DNA of 64,000 nt from assembly GCF_019278525.1 (NCBI RefSeq), contig NZ_CP058986.1:744001-808000 (forward strand), read 5' to 3'. This document shows positions 27,268 to 37,547 of the stretch, one piece after another. Numbering within the stretch: position 1 is the first letter of the stretch; every line of letters begins with the position of its first letter. The DNA comes from Polaribacter sp. HaHaR_3_91. GTDB lineage: Bacteria > Bacteroidota > Bacteroidia > Flavobacteriales > Flavobacteriaceae. Below the pieces are notes generated by a model. It saw nothing but the letters and a program-made list of their open reading frames with translations. It ran no database searches and was not told the DNA's origin. Made by a program: the position numbers and the translations under genes.

Positions 27268-29781
27268 TTAGAAGGGATAGTTAATACCTATATTATAAAC
27301 AGCATTAGAAAAGTTGTAGTTTTTAAGCCATTTATTACCAGTTAAATAAGGTTCATAAGTTTTAAAGCCAACATCTAAACGTAAAATTAAAAAACTAAAA
27401 TCTAATCTAGCTCCAAATCCAGTACCTACGGCAATATCTTTTAGAGATGATACATTATTGAATTTAGATTCTTCATCAACAAATTCAGAACCGGTAATGT
27501 CCCAAATATTACCTGCATCAATAAATAAAGCTCCTTTTAATTTGCTAACCACATCAAACCTGTATTCTGCACTGGTTAAAAATTTAAGACTTCCTACATT
27601 AAATTCTAGTCCTGTATTTCTACTTCCAGGACCCAATTCATAAGTTTGCCAAGCTCTAATATCATTAGAACCTCCTGCAAAATAACTTTTTGTAAAAGGG
27701 ATATCTGAATTATCATAAGGTATAATTGCACCTAAAAAAGTTCTAATTCCAAATACTGAATTACCGCCAACATCCCAAAATTTCTTATATTCTAAATCTG
27801 TTTTAAAGTATTGTGCTAGTGGTATGTTTGCAAGTGTTTTTTTGTTGTTTACATTTGTTTTGTTTGATAGTAACCCTAAGGCATTTCCAGAATTTGCAAG
27901 TCTTACTTTAAAGAATGAGAAATTATTATCATTAAAATTTGTTTGACTATTATACGTAAAAGAATAGGCTAGCACAGGAATTAAGAAATCGGATGTTATA
28001 ATATTATATCTATTTAAAATATTTAAAGCATCGTTGTATTCGTCAGAATTTGTTGTTTTAAAACCAGTGTCATTGGCAACCTTTCTCATAAAAGCCAATG
28101 CTTCTGGTACCTGTTCATTTATATCCGTAGAAAGCGGATAGTTAGGATTGGTAGTAATATTATTAGCAGTATCATAAGCTTCAGCAACATTATCTAGATT
28201 CGAAAACTCCGAACTATAAATATCAAAATAACTACTAATGTTTAAGTTTTGAATATATTGTGTGTTTAAAATTTCTAATTGAATTGTTTTTTTTGCATTA
28301 TACTGCCACTTATAATCAGATAAAAAGGTAAATGTTTGTCTGTCTAAACCTATATTTTTCTGAAAACTAGTTCCAATAGAAAACAAGGTTCTTGGTGACA
28401 TTTCTTTAGGAACTAATTTATTTAATCCAAAAGGAGCAATAAGTCTTGGTATTTCTAAAGAAGCATCGGCACCAAATTCCCAACCAGGACCACTGTTTGA
28501 GTTAAAATAAGATCCTAAAAAAGATAACTTTAGTAACTCTGCACCTCTAAATGCATTTCTATTTGTAATTGAAAACTTTGCAGAAGAACCAATTTCTCTA
28601 ATGTTAGAATGTGTTATTTCTGTTTCTAGGCCTAAAGTAAATTTTTCTATAGGTGCTAAAAAGATATCCATTTTTAATTCATTATCAGTTCCTGAAATTG
28701 GAGTGAATTTTATATTGGTAGATTTAAAGTTTTTAAGTGATTTTAAATGATTTCTTGTTAAGTTTCTTAAGGTGTCTTTGTAAATACTTCCTGGTTTTAA
28801 GAATATTGATTGAGATAGGTATTTTGGATTGTATTTAATTTTTCTGTGGGCTAAAAAGTTAATTCCATCGTACTTTAATGAGTCTATTAGAGGTTCTCCT
28901 TTTTTTGTAAATGAATAATCTGTAGTAACATTTACCTCTGTTACTTTTTGTACTTTGTAAGGGGTGTTAATATAGGCGCCGTCTGTTTCTTGCAGTCTGT
29001 TTCCAGAAATTAAGAAATCTACATTTGTTTTGTTATCTGTTCTTGTAGAATCTACATAAAAACCTAAAGCAGATTCTGTAAAATTATAAATTCCATTATT
29101 TCTAAATAACTTTAAAACTCTACTTGCTTCATTTCTAAATACTTTGTCGTTATATTGGTTTCCCTTTTTTAACAGAGATTGTGTACTTGTATTTCTGTAA
29201 ATGGAATCTAACACTAAAGACTCTATTTTAAAATTTATAGTATCTAAAAGTGTAGGTTTTCCTTTGCTTACTCTATATGCTACTGTAGCTTTTTTACTGA
29301 TTGAATCCCTATTAATTTCTGATGTTACTTTCGATTTAAAATAACCTTGGTTTTTGTAATAGGTTAATAAGTTATTTTCGGTATTTTTTACTTTTCTCTC
29401 ACTAACAATAACGGGCCCCTGATAATTTAAAAACCATCTATTTAACCCGATAAAAGTTTTTGCGTATGCAATACTTTGTTTTTCAGAAAAAACATTTTTA
29501 ATAAAATTATAAGAACGAGGATTTTTTTCTCCCCAGGTAGCAGGCGTTTTAGGTTTGTTTGGATCTCCTATATTATAAAAATACAAACCAACAGGTAAGT
29601 TTAAAAACTTTGGATTGGGTTTTTGTAGAATGTATTTTTGAATATCACTACTATTATTTTTTACACTATCTACATATATATAATTTTGAGTAAGCATGTG
29701 TTTTCCTTCCGCAACATTCTTTGTAGAATTACATGAAACAAAAAGGAGTAATAATAAAAGGGATAAAGAAAGTTTTTTCAT
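27268..29781 (-). CDS. TamL-type BamA-family outer membrane assembly lipoprotein
   Basis: Outer-membrane Omp85 protein thought to pair with TamB in Bacteroidota. The 837-residue protein starts with a lipoprotein signal (MKKLSLSLLLLLLFVSC), which distinguishes TamL from ordinary BamA/TamA. POTRA-like repeats fill ~40-420, and the C-terminal 16-strand barrel (~420-837) ends in aromatic-terminated NYPF. Omp85 motifs FFAGGSNDIRAWQTYELGPG (xRGF/Y-type loop) and AVGTGFGARLDFSFLILRLDVGFKTYEP (SAG/VGFGxR) are visible. The start at 29781 is set by the lipobox; the frame extends 22 codons further without meaning. No tamB lies beside it. Confidence 0.88.
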   Translation of the reverse strand: MKKLSLSLLLLLLFVSCNSTKNVAEGKHMLTQNYIYVDSVKNNSSDIQKYILQKPNPKFLNLPVGLYFYNIGDPNKPKTPATWGEKNPRSYNFIKNVFSEKQSIAYAKTFIGLNRWFLNYQGPVIVSERKVKNTENNLLTYYKNQGYFKSKVTSEINRDSISKKATVAYRVSKGKPTLLDTINFKIESLVLDSIYRNTSTQSLLKKGNQYNDKVFRNEASRVLKLFRNNGIYNFTESALGFYVDSTRTDNKTNVDFLISGNRLQETDGAYINTPYKVQKVTEVNVTTDYSFTKKGEPLIDSLKYDGINFLAHRKIKYNPKYLSQSIFLKPGSIYKDTLRNLTRNHLKSLKNFKSTNIKFTPISGTDNELKMDIFLAPIEKFTLGLETEITHSNIREIGSSAKFSITNRNAFRGAELLKLSFLGSYFNSNSGPGWEFGADASLEIPRLIAPFGLNKLVPKEMSPRTLFSIGTSFQKNIGLDRQTFTFLSDYKWQYNAKKTIQLEILNTQYIQNLNISSYFDIYSSEFSNLDNVAEAYDTANNITTNPNYPLSTDINEQVPEALAFMRKVANDTGFKTTNSDEYNDALNILNRYNIITSDFLIPVLAYSFTYNSQTNFNDNNFSFFKVRLANSGNALGLLSNKTNVNNKKTLANIPLAQYFKTDLEYKKFWDVGGNSVFGIRTFLGAIIPYDNSDIPFTKSYFAGGSNDIRAWQTYELGPGSRNTGLEFNVGSLKFLTSAEYRFDVVSKLKGALFIDAGNIWDITGSEFVDEESKFNNVSSLKDIAVGTGFGARLDFSFLILRLDVGFKTYEPYLTGNKWLKNYNFSNAVYNIGINYPF

Positions 29782-29850
29782 TAATTTAGCAGTGCTATCA
29801 AATTCAAAAATAGTATTTTTCGGCGGTTTATTTCCAATTACAATCAATTA

Positions 29851-30582
29851 ATGAGTATCTCAAAAAATCAATTTAAATTAATAACAAGTTTATCTCAAAA
29901 AAAGTATAGACAAAAGCATAAATTATTTATAGCGGAAGGTATAAAGGTTGTGCAAGAAATCTTAAATTCTACATTTGAACTTGAAACACTTTTTTGTACG
30001 GATGATTTTTCTTCGGATGTTTTAAAAGAAAAAATAGTTCGTGTCTCTGAAGCTGATTTGAAGAAAATCAGTAATTTAAAAACACCAAATAAGGTTTTAG
30101 GTATATTTAAAATACCTGACGAAAAACTTGATTCAGATAGAGGTTTAACGGTAGCTTTAGATGCTATAAATGATCCAGGGAATTTAGGTACTATTATTCG
30201 CTTATGCGATTGGTTTGGTGTAGCTGAATTAATTTGCTCTAAAGACACTGTAGATTGTTATAATCAAAAAGTAGTGCAAGCAAGTATGGGGTCTTTAACT
30301 AGAATATCTATTCGTTATGTAGATTTAACTGAATATTTATCTGAAACCCAAAAACCAACTTTTATAGCAGATATGGATGGTGAAAATGTATACAAAACAA
30401 GTTTGCCAAAAGAAGGGGTTTTAATAATGGGAAATGAAGCAAATGGTGTTTCAGATACCATTAAAAAACTAATTACTCATAAGATTTCTATTCCAAGATT
30501 TGGAGATATTCAAGAAACGGAAAGTTTAAATGTAGCTACTGCAACAGCTATTCTGTTGAGTGAATTTAAGAGAGGATGTTAA
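29851..30582 (+). CDS. TrmH/SpoU-family RNA 2'-O-ribose methyltransferase
   Basis: A 243-residue SPOUT methyltransferase acting on tRNA or 23S rRNA ribose. N-terminal substrate-binding domain (KYRQKHKLFIAEGIKVVQE), then motif 1 ALDAINDPGNLGTIIRLCDWFGV, motif 2 VLIMGNEANGVSD (GNE), and motif 3 IPRFGDIQETESLNVATATAI (SLNVAxA) which together form the SAM knot. Resembles RlmB-like TrmH proteins; exact target cannot be fixed from sequence. Divergent from tamL with 69 bases between start codons. Confidence 0.92.
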   Translation: MSISKNQFKLITSLSQKKYRQKHKLFIAEGIKVVQEILNSTFELETLFCTDDFSSDVLKEKIVRVSEADLKKISNLKTPNKVLGIFKIPDEKLDSDRGLTVALDAINDPGNLGTIIRLCDWFGVAELICSKDTVDCYNQKVVQASMGSLTRISIRYVDLTEYLSETQKPTFIADMDGENVYKTSLPKEGVLIMGNEANGVSDTIKKLITHKISIPRFGDIQETESLNVATATAILLSEFKRGC

Positions 30583-30623
30583 TTATTAATTTTGATAAAC
30601 AGCAATAGCTTTACAGCTAATCT

Positions 30624-31346
30624 TTATTCAAAAGATAATGTTAAAAATATACCACGAGTTGCTAAATAGTTTATTGGAGATGTATATGGACTAGTTCCTC
30701 CAAAGGAACTGGCGTTATCTTCTACTAACTCGCTAGGTAAAGCGAAAATACCACGTATTGAAGGAGAAAATTTAAAGTAGTATAAGTAAATATCTATACC
30801 AACTCCAACTTCATACATGTAATTATGAGTAGTTGTTCTAAATTGACCTTGTTCATTATCATCACCTTGTTCATTACTAGAAAAATTATAGTTGTAAGAA
30901 ACTCCGCCTAATACATAAGGTCTAATATTTTTATATCTGTCCGTGCTAAATTTAAAAATTAACGGAACATGTAAATATGTGGAATTTACCTCTCTAACCT
31001 CATCCGCTAGAGGGTAGTTAAGGTCTGTATTACCAAAAGTTATATTTTTCGTATTTGTCATTAAACCTGGTTCTAAACGTAGGTTTACATTTTTATGTAA
31101 ACGTAAATCTGCTATTAGACCTACATTGAACCCAATAGAAGGGTCGATTTTTATACTTGTGCCTTCGATAGGAGTACTGTTATTGAAGCTGTATTTAAAA
31201 TCATTCTGATTTAAACCAAGGTAAAAACCATAATGTATTTTTCTTTGATCAAAAGTAGGTAGGTATTCCACTTTTTCTCTCTGCGCAAAAAAAGCGATAG
31301 AAGTTAAAAGGAAAAAACTGAATATTATAAATTTCTTACTCATCAT
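30624..31346 (-). CDS. porT: PorT (SprT), type IX secretion/gliding outer membrane protein
   Basis: Outer-membrane beta-barrel required for T9SS secretion. 240 residues with a signal peptide ([22 protein letters not shown]), followed by EKVEYLPTFDQRKIHYGFYLGLNQNDF and alternating aromatic/hydrophobic strands such as VNSTYLHVPLIFKFS and ending in TLSFE. The start overlaps the ubiE stop by one base (TAATG-like), the ubiE-porT pairing that is usual in Flavobacteriaceae. Two consecutive ATGs make the exact start uncertain by one codon. Confidence 0.88.
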   Translation of the reverse strand: MMSKKFIIFSFFLLTSIAFFAQREKVEYLPTFDQRKIHYGFYLGLNQNDFKYSFNNSTPIEGTSIKIDPSIGFNVGLIADLRLHKNVNLRLEPGLMTNTKNITFGNTDLNYPLADEVREVNSTYLHVPLIFKFSTDRYKNIRPYVLGGVSYNYNFSSNEQGDDNEQGQFRTTTHNYMYEVGVGIDIYLYYFKFSPSIRGIFALPSELVEDNASSFGGTSPYTSPINYLATRGIFLTLSFE

Positions 31347-32077
31347 TATTTACTTGCAGTATAAATTGTAGCAACTCCAAAAGTTACTGGTGTATCTTCT
31401 GTATGTCTAAACCCATTTTTTTGTAAAATATTGTTGAAAGCTTCTCCAAAAGGAAAAGAATTTGCAGATTCTGATAAATATGAATAGGCAACTTTATCTT
31501 TAGAAAATAATTTACCAACAACAGGTAAAAATAAATTAGTATATAATTTGTAACCTTGTTTAAAAGGGAATTTTGTTGGGTTAGAAGTTTCTAGAATAAC
31601 CAAAACACCGGTTGGTTTTAAAACCCTAACAATCTCTTTAATTCCTTTATCTAAATTAGCAAAATTACGAACGCCAAAAGAAACTGTAATCGCATCAAAA
31701 GTATTGTCTGCAAATGGCATTTCTTCAGAATCACCAACAACCATTTCTATTTTATCAGAAAGGTTCGCTTTTGCAATTTTTTGTTTTCCTACTTCTAACA
31801 TTCCTTCAGAAATATCTAAACCTACAATTCTATCTGGGTTTAAAGCAGCCATCATTATGGCTAAATCTCCTGTACCTGTAGCAATGTCTAAAATTTGTTT
31901 CGGATTGTTTTGTCCAACAATTTTTACTACTTTTTTACGCCATTTAACATCAATTCCTAAAGAAATTACTCTGTTTAAGCCATCGTAGTTTTCAGAGATA
32001 TTATCAAACATTTGAGCAACTTGCTCTTTTTTGCCAAGTTTAGAATCTTTGTAAGGGTTTATTTTTTCTGCTGACAT
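31346..32077 (-). CDS. ubiE: Demethylmenaquinone methyltransferase
   Basis: Methylates demethylmenaquinone to menaquinone (MenG activity) with SAM, in the cytoplasm. The 243-residue protein has SAM motif [19 protein letters not shown], the MenG/UbiE signatures [26 protein letters not shown] and [36 protein letters not shown]. Flavobacteria respire with menaquinone, so menG would be the more exact name. Upstream neighbour of porT, with one-base overlap. Confidence 0.95.
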   Translation of the reverse strand: MSAEKINPYKDSKLGKKEQVAQMFDNISENYDGLNRVISLGIDVKWRKKVVKIVGQNNPKQILDIATGTGDLAIMMAALNPDRIVGLDISEGMLEVGKQKIAKANLSDKIEMVVGDSEEMPFADNTFDAITVSFGVRNFANLDKGIKEIVRVLKPTGVLVILETSNPTKFPFKQGYKLYTNLFLPVVGKLFSKDKVAYSYLSESANSFPFGEAFNNILQKNGFRHTEDTPVTFGVATIYTASK

Positions 32078-32098
32078 TATTTTTTCTTTAAGCTTTTG

Positions 32099-32132
32099 GC
32101 ACTATGCTTTAAGAGTTTTTAAAGCATAGTGC
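32099..32132. repeat. Perfect inverted repeat between nfu-type gene and ubiE
   Basis: GCACTATGCTTTA (32099-32111) and TAAAGCATAGTGC (32120-32132), perfect 13-base arms with an 8-base loop and no T run. Shares AAGC words with the clpP-clpX spacer. Possibly an mRNA-stabilising or dispersed element. Confidence 0.55.
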
Positions 32133-32143
32133 GTATTGCAAGT

Positions 32144-33049
32144 TTATCCGTTAATTGCTACTACTTCGTTAATCTGATTTGGTAACATTTCTTTTAATAA
32201 GCTTTCTATTCCGTTTTTTAAAGTAGCGGTAGAAGAAGGGCAACCACTACAGGCTCCTTGTAAAACTACACGTACTATTTTGTTTTCTTCATCATAAGAA
32301 CGGAAAGCAATATTACCACCATCACTTGCAACTGCAGGCTTAATATATTCATCTAAAATATCTGAAATTTGTGCAGGAATTCCTTCTAATGCTACTTGTG
32401 GTTCAGGTATTTTGTTTTCTGATGTTGATTTTTCTTCGGTAGGTAGTTCTTTAATAATCGTTTTTCCAGAAACTAAATATTCACGAATAAAAGTTCTTAC
32501 TTCTGCATAAACATCATTCCATTCTACCATATCGTATTTGGTAACGGAAACATAATTATCAGAAATAAATACTTCCTTTACAAATGGGAAATTAAAAATT
32601 GCTTGTGCTAGGGGAGATGATTTGCTAGCTTCATCTATATTTTTATACTCAACATCTGTTTGTGTTAAAGATTTACTACTTCCAAATTTCATTACAGATG
32701 GGTTTGGAGTTGCTTCTGCATAAACCTCTATAGCTTCTTTTTTAGAAGTTGGAGATTCATTTACAACAACGTCATTGTCATTTAAATACGCTTCAATTTG
32801 TTCTTTAACTTCTTCTTGTACGTCTATCCATTCTAAAATGTCATAGCGTTGTACAGCAATAAAATTTGCGGTAATAAAAATCTTTTTTACAAAAGGTAAG
32901 TAGAATAACTCTTGCGCTAAAGGTGAGTTTTTAGCTTCATCTATATTATTATACTCATAACTTCCTCCATTGATTAAAATTTGATTAGTGTTAAATTTTA
33001 TAATGGTATTATTTGTCGTTTCTTGAACTGTTATTTTTACGTCTTGCAT
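32144..33049 (-). CDS. Nfu/NifU-family iron-sulfur scaffold, three domains
   Basis: Iron-sulfur cluster carrier. The 301-residue protein has two tandem Nfu N-terminal (scaffold-like) domains: residues ~1-95 (NTIIKFNTNQILINGGSYEYNN...) and ~105-200 (NPSVMKFGSSKSLTQTDVEYKN...), each with SPLAQxxFxFPFVKxxFI and a C-terminal partner. The C-terminal NifU domain (~215-301) holds the cluster motif VLQGACSGCPSSTATLKNG. Tandem duplication of the N-domain is a Bacteroidota feature. CAAAATTA at 33069-33076 is TAATTTTG on the minus strand, a plausible -7 box. Confidence 0.92.
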   Translation of the reverse strand: MQDVKITVQETTNNTIIKFNTNQILINGGSYEYNNIDEAKNSPLAQELFYLPFVKKIFITANFIAVQRYDILEWIDVQEEVKEQIEAYLNDNDVVVNESPTSKKEAIEVYAEATPNPSVMKFGSSKSLTQTDVEYKNIDEASKSSPLAQAIFNFPFVKEVFISDNYVSVTKYDMVEWNDVYAEVRTFIREYLVSGKTIIKELPTEEKSTSENKIPEPQVALEGIPAQISDILDEYIKPAVASDGGNIAFRSYDEENKIVRVVLQGACSGCPSSTATLKNGIESLLKEMLPNQINEVVAING

Positions 33050-33116
33050 GGTGCTAAATATTGATTTGCAAAATTAAGGGAAAAAAGGGAGATAGAATTG
33101 TTTTTGATATGTTAAA

Positions 33117-33163
33117 TAAAAATCCGCTTGCGGATACTAGTTGTATCTACAAGCGGATTTTTT
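33117..33163 (-). terminator. Terminator of FadL-type porin gene
   Basis: AAAATCCGCTTG and CAAGCGGATTTT arms around a ~20-base loop, T run on the minus strand. Confidence 0.8.
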
Positions 33164-33181
33164 ATAAGATGTTGTTATCGT

Positions 33182-34567
33182 TTACAAATTAAAACTAATC
33201 GATGCTGTAATTGTTTTATTGTCTATTTTTAATTCTGATGGATTTACTACAGTATTAAGGTTTGAGTATAAATTATAAACACCAGTTCTATTATTATCGC
33301 TAAAAGAAAAGTCTAATTTCATATTCCCAAAGTTGTAACCTGCACCTAAAGAATATCCTTTTAAATTATCTGAGGCTATAGATGATTTGCTAGGATCTTG
33401 CTCAAATTTATAACCACCTCTTAAACTAAATCTATCCATACGCCATTCTGTACCAATATTAAGAGAATGTGTGTTTCTTAAGTCGTTTTCAAAAAACTCA
33501 TTTTCAACATTAAAATCACCGTTGGATAATTTTATGTTTTTATAATTTTTGTTGATGTAGTCTAAACTAATTAAACCATCTTTCCCAAAAATAAAAGCGG
33601 CACTTGCGGTTATTTTACTTGGTGTTTTTAATTTATAAGATATAAATTGACGAGGATTGTTTTCAGAAAAGGAGTAAACTTCATCCGGGAAAAAAGCTGT
33701 TTCTCCAATATCAATATTACTGTCTTGGTTGTAATTTGTGTCTTGTAAGATTTCGGTATACCAAGTTGGTGTTTGGTAAGCTAAACCAAATCTGAAGTTT
33801 TGATTGGCTTTATAAATAAATCCTGCGTTTGCAGAGAAACCTGTTCCTGTTGTAAGGTTTTCTTGATATAATTCTACGTCAAGGATATTGCCGTCTTCAT
33901 CACTATTTAACTCTGTTAAAACAGATTGTTGTGTGAAGTTTAAATCATAAAAATTAAGTCCTAAACCTACATGTAGTTTGTTTCGATGAACTGATGAGAA
34001 AGCGATGTTTAACTCTGTTGTTTCTCCGTTGTAATTTGTGTCGTAAAGTTGACCATCTGTGAAATTGTATATGGTACCTGGATTACGAGGGTTTGTGTCA
34101 AATCTAGTAACAGCTTCATTTCCTTGTGCAGAAAAACTGTCTTCAAAATCGTTAGTAATTCTATAGTTAAAACCAATTGCAAATTTATTCCAGTCAGATT
34201 TGTAAGCACTGTCAAAAACTAATACAGCACCTGCGTGAGAAAGGTTGAAATATTTATTATCAGTTGTTGTCTTTCTTCTATCGTTAAAGTTAGCGTCTCC
34301 AAATTTTGCAGAAATATCTGTATTTCTAGAATTTATAGTTCCTGTAAAATAGCTATTTGTAAATACAGAAATACCGGCAGGGTTAACACTCATTGCAGAA
34401 ACATCTCCTCCTAATGCTCCAAAAGCGCCGCTCATTGCTGTAAATCGGGCAGAGCCATTATCATCATTCTTAGAAAATAAAACTCCCAAATCTTGGTATC
34501 TTAAAGATTGAGAATAAGACGTAACTGTTGCTGCGAATAAGAAAGCTATCGTTATAATTTTTTTCAT
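33182..34567 (-). CDS. OmpP1/FadL-family outer membrane transporter
   Basis: 461 residues with signal peptide (MKKIITIAFLFAATVTSYSQ) and a hatch/N-terminal segment LRYQDLGVLFSKNDDNGSARFTAMSGAFGALGGDVSAMSVNPAGISVF, typical of the FadL/TodX/OmpP1 family for hydrophobic substrates. The rest is a beta-barrel (GLGLNFYDLNF, FRFGLAYQTPTWY) ending in TASISFNL. The substrate is not predictable. Its neighbour upstream is the Ser/Thr/Arg-rich lipoprotein, 44 bases away on the same strand, so the two may be expressed together. Confidence 0.88.
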   Translation of the reverse strand: MKKIITIAFLFAATVTSYSQSLRYQDLGVLFSKNDDNGSARFTAMSGAFGALGGDVSAMSVNPAGISVFTNSYFTGTINSRNTDISAKFGDANFNDRRKTTTDNKYFNLSHAGAVLVFDSAYKSDWNKFAIGFNYRITNDFEDSFSAQGNEAVTRFDTNPRNPGTIYNFTDGQLYDTNYNGETTELNIAFSSVHRNKLHVGLGLNFYDLNFTQQSVLTELNSDEDGNILDVELYQENLTTGTGFSANAGFIYKANQNFRFGLAYQTPTWYTEILQDTNYNQDSNIDIGETAFFPDEVYSFSENNPRQFISYKLKTPSKITASAAFIFGKDGLISLDYINKNYKNIKLSNGDFNVENEFFENDLRNTHSLNIGTEWRMDRFSLRGGYKFEQDPSKSSIASDNLKGYSLGAGYNFGNMKLDFSFSDNNRTGVYNLYSNLNTVVNPSELKIDNKTITASISFNL

Positions 34568-34610
34568 ACTAGTATTTGTTTGTTACCTTTTAAAGATTGT
34601 AAAACTTTTC

Positions 34611-35879
34611 TTACCCTCTTCTTCTAGATGAGGATGAAGAAGATCTACTAGAGCTACTACTTCTGGTAGAAGAACTTCTAGTTGGTGTGCTTCTTGTAGA
34701 TGAAGACCTAGATGGAGTACTTCTTGTAGATGATGAACTAGTTGAAGACGAACTTCTTGTAGATGGTGTATATGTATTGTTACTTCTACTAGAAGTATTG
34801 GTTCTACTTCTAGTTGATGTATTTCTTGTAGAATTTGAGCTTCTAGTTGTTGCAGCTCTGCTAGTATTTCTATTTGTTGATGAATTAGAACTTCTAGTAG
34901 TAGAAGGTGTTGATGCTCTTCTTACAACTACAACTTGCCTATTGTTTCTACTATTTGTATTGTTATTTACGCTTGCGCTATTATTTCTTCTTGTTGTTGT
35001 AGATCGACTTCTAGTCCCGCTGCTTCTTGTGCTACTACTTCTTGTTCCGCTGCTTCGTGTAGAAGTACTACTTCTAGTACTTCTTGTAGGAGTTGTGCTT
35101 CTTTTTGTTGTTGTACTAGTTCTTCTGCTTGTAGTGTTTGTAGGTCGTCTATTTACGGTACTACTTCTTCGACTTGTTGTATTTCTGTTTCTAGAATTAA
35201 TGGTACTACTTCTTCTATATGTACTATTGTTAGTTGTTCTTCTTCTGTAAGTATTGTTTCTGTAGGTATTATTAGTGTACCTATTATTGTAATTTCTGTA
35301 TCTGTTAGTATAACCATAATGATAAGGTTGGTAATAATAAGGAGAATAAAAACCTATATTCCAAGCATAATAATTATGGTAAGGATGCCAATAAGGATTA
35401 TGATTCCAAGCATATCCTCTATAATTCCAGTTTCTATAACCCCAAGTATCGTAGTAATTATAACCGTAATAATTATTCCAATATGGACTTTCAATTACAT
35501 TTATATTTACAGCTACATCGTTGTTGCTGTTTTGCCCCCAAGGTTGGTTAGATTTATAGTTTAATGTTTCATCTATATCGGCTTCATCAATATAAATGGT
35601 ATCTGCAGAATTGTAGTTGTCAACATCAGTAAAAACATCGTTATTATCTACATTTTCTAAACTATTTAATTTGTTTAAAAAATAATTATCATTGTAATCA
35701 TCATATTCATCTTGGTCAACATAAATTACATTTCTATTTTCATTATTTGCTGTATCGCTACCATAAATACCATCATTATTATACGCACTTTGGTAAGTAC
35801 CGCAAGAAACCAATACTAAACTAGTTGTTAGTATAGTTAATAGTTGGCTTAGGTTAAGATTTGTATATTTTAGTTTCAT
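34611..35879 (-). CDS. Low-complexity Ser/Thr/Arg-rich surface lipoprotein
   Basis: Not recognised as a named family. 422 residues: lipoprotein signal with lipobox LVSC (about residue 26; MKLKYTNLNLSQLLTILTT...SLVLVSC), an acidic stretch (DQDEYDDYNDNYF, DEADIDETL), a Tyr/Trp/Asn/His-rich block at ~130-200 (WNHNPYWHPYHNYYAWNIGF), then ~220 residues made almost only of Ser, Thr, Arg and Asn in short repeats (RSSSTRS, TRSSGTRS). The final run is SSSSSSRRRG. It is highly basic and presumably disordered. It precedes the FadL-type porin on the same strand. Confidence 0.75.
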   Translation of the reverse strand: MKLKYTNLNLSQLLTILTTSLVLVSCGTYQSAYNNDGIYGSDTANNENRNVIYVDQDEYDDYNDNYFLNKLNSLENVDNNDVFTDVDNYNSADTIYIDEADIDETLNYKSNQPWGQNSNNDVAVNINVIESPYWNNYYGYNYYDTWGYRNWNYRGYAWNHNPYWHPYHNYYAWNIGFYSPYYYQPYHYGYTNRYRNYNNRYTNNTYRNNTYRRRTTNNSTYRRSSTINSRNRNTTSRRSSTVNRRPTNTTSRRTSTTTKRSTTPTRSTRSSTSTRSSGTRSSSTRSSGTRSRSTTTRRNNSASVNNNTNSRNNRQVVVVRRASTPSTTRSSNSSTNRNTSRAATTRSSNSTRNTSTRSRTNTSSRSNNTYTPSTRSSSSTSSSSTRSTPSRSSSTRSTPTRSSSTRSSSSSRSSSSSSRRRG

Positions 35880-36034
35880 AATGAATATATTTAGATGAAT
35901 ACTTATTTTATTAATTAAATGTAGTTAAAACTCTTTAATTTATAGTAGTTTTGTGTTGTTTTCGTATATTATAACTAATTTTTAACAAACATTTACACAA
36001 TAAAGGTTACAATATTTGTGCCAAACTTTTGATT

Positions 36035-37513
36035 ATGAGTAAACATTTAACAAAAAGAGCCGACGATTATTCTAAGTGGTATAACGAGTTAGTAGTGAAA
36101 GCGGATTTAGCTGAAAACTCTGCCGTTAGAGGTTGTATGGTTATTAAACCTTATGGTTATGCCATCTGGGAAAAAATGCAAGCAGAACTAGATAGAATGT
36201 TTAAAGAAACTGGGCATGAAAATGCTTATTTTCCTTTACTTGTGCCTAAAAGTCTATTTGAAGCAGAAGAAAAAAATGCAGAAGGTTTTGCTAAAGAGTG
36301 TGCTGTTGTTACACATTATCGTTTACAAAACGACCCTGAAAATCCAGGTAAATTAAGAGTAGACCCAGAAGCTAAATTAGAAGAAGAGTTAGTGGTAAGA
36401 CCAACTTCTGAAGCAATTATATGGAATACTTATAAAGGGTGGATTGAATCTTATAGAGATTTACCTTTACTTATAAATCAATGGGCAAATGTAGTTCGTT
36501 GGGAAATGCGTACACGTTTGTTTTTACGTACAGCAGAATTTTTATGGCAAGAAGGGCATACTGCTCATGCAACAGAAGCAGAAGCTATAACAGAATCTAA
36601 GCAGATGCAAGATGTTTATGCTGAGTTTGCAGAAAACTTTATGGCTATGCCAGTGGTAAAAGGTGTAAAATCTGATAGCGAACGTTTTGCTGGAGCAGTA
36701 GATACCTATACTATTGAGGCTTTAATGCAAGACGGAAAAGCTTTACAAGCAGGAACAAGTCATTTCTTAGGTCAGAATTTTGCAAAGGCATTTGATGTGA
36801 AGTTTACTTCTAAAGAAGGAAAACAAGAACATGTTTGGGCTACTTCTTGGGGAGTTTCTACACGTTTAATTGGTGGGTTAATTATGACACATTCCGATGA
36901 TTTAGGTTTGGTATTACCTCCTAAATTAGCGCCTATTCAAGTTGTAATTGTTCCAATTTACAAAGGAGATGATCAATTAGAGGCTATTTCCGAAAAAATG
37001 AATGTAATTGTAAAAGAATTACGTTCAAAAGGAATTTCTGTAAAGTTTGATACTAGAGATACATATAGACCAGGAGCTAAGTTTGCTGAATACGAATTAA
37101 AAGGAGTGCCTGTAAGAATTGCAATAGGAAATAGAGATTTAGAAAATGGTACTTTAGAGATTGCTAGAAGAGATACTTTAGAAAAACAAATCGTAGCACA
37201 AGATGATGCTGTTTCTTTTATTGAGAACCTTTTAGAAGAGATACAAGAGAACTTGTTTAATAAGGCAATCGACTTTAGAAAAGAACATACAACTGTAGTA
37301 GACGATTTTAAAGAGTTTAAAAAAGCGATTAAAAATACTGGTGGTTTTGTATCTGCCCATTGGGATGGTACAGAGGAAACAGAAGATAGAATAAAAGAAT
37401 ATACCAAGGCTACAATTAGATGTATACCTAATGATGCTAAGGAAGAGGCTGGTGTTTGTGTTTTAACAGGAAAACCGTCTTCTAAACGAGTTCTTTTTGC
37501 AAAAGCATATTAA
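36035..37513 (+). CDS. proS: Prolyl-tRNA synthetase (ProS-type)
   Basis: Charges tRNA-Pro. The 492-residue class II enzyme has motif 2 region [29 protein letters not shown], motif 3 [28 protein letters not shown], and the anticodon-binding domain ([12 protein letters not shown]..., [25 protein letters not shown]). There is no bacterial INS editing insertion, which matches the short archaeal/eukaryote-like ProS type found in Bacteroidota. An in-frame TTG at 36029 precedes the real ATG at 36035 ([17 protein letters not shown]). Single-gene unit before the tRNA-Glu promoter. Confidence 0.96.
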   Translation: MSKHLTKRADDYSKWYNELVVKADLAENSAVRGCMVIKPYGYAIWEKMQAELDRMFKETGHENAYFPLLVPKSLFEAEEKNAEGFAKECAVVTHYRLQNDPENPGKLRVDPEAKLEEELVVRPTSEAIIWNTYKGWIESYRDLPLLINQWANVVRWEMRTRLFLRTAEFLWQEGHTAHATEAEAITESKQMQDVYAEFAENFMAMPVVKGVKSDSERFAGAVDTYTIEALMQDGKALQAGTSHFLGQNFAKAFDVKFTSKEGKQEHVWATSWGVSTRLIGGLIMTHSDDLGLVLPPKLAPIQVVIVPIYKGDDQLEAISEKMNVIVKELRSKGISVKFDTRDTYRPGAKFAEYELKGVPVRIAIGNRDLENGTLEIARRDTLEKQIVAQDDAVSFIENLLEEIQENLFNKAIDFRKEHTTVVDDFKEFKKAIKNTGGFVSAHWDGTEETEDRIKEYTKATIRCIPNDAKEEAGVCVLTGKPSSKRVLFAKAY

Positions 37514-37547
37514 TTTAGAAAAAAAATCATTTTTTTTTCTAAAACTA

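Noticed and set aside
34687..35564. Two long plus-strand open frames (187 and 209 codons) opposite the Ser/Thr/Arg-rich lipoprotein
   Set aside because: They are Leu/Val- or Cys/Ser-only low-complexity translations, mirror images of the repetitive minus-strand gene, which has a signal peptide and normal context.
37514..37547. AT-only hairpin (TTTAGAAAA/TTTTCTAAA) after proS as a terminator
   Set aside because: Possible, but with A/T pairs only it is too weak to call; it also overlaps the next promoter.
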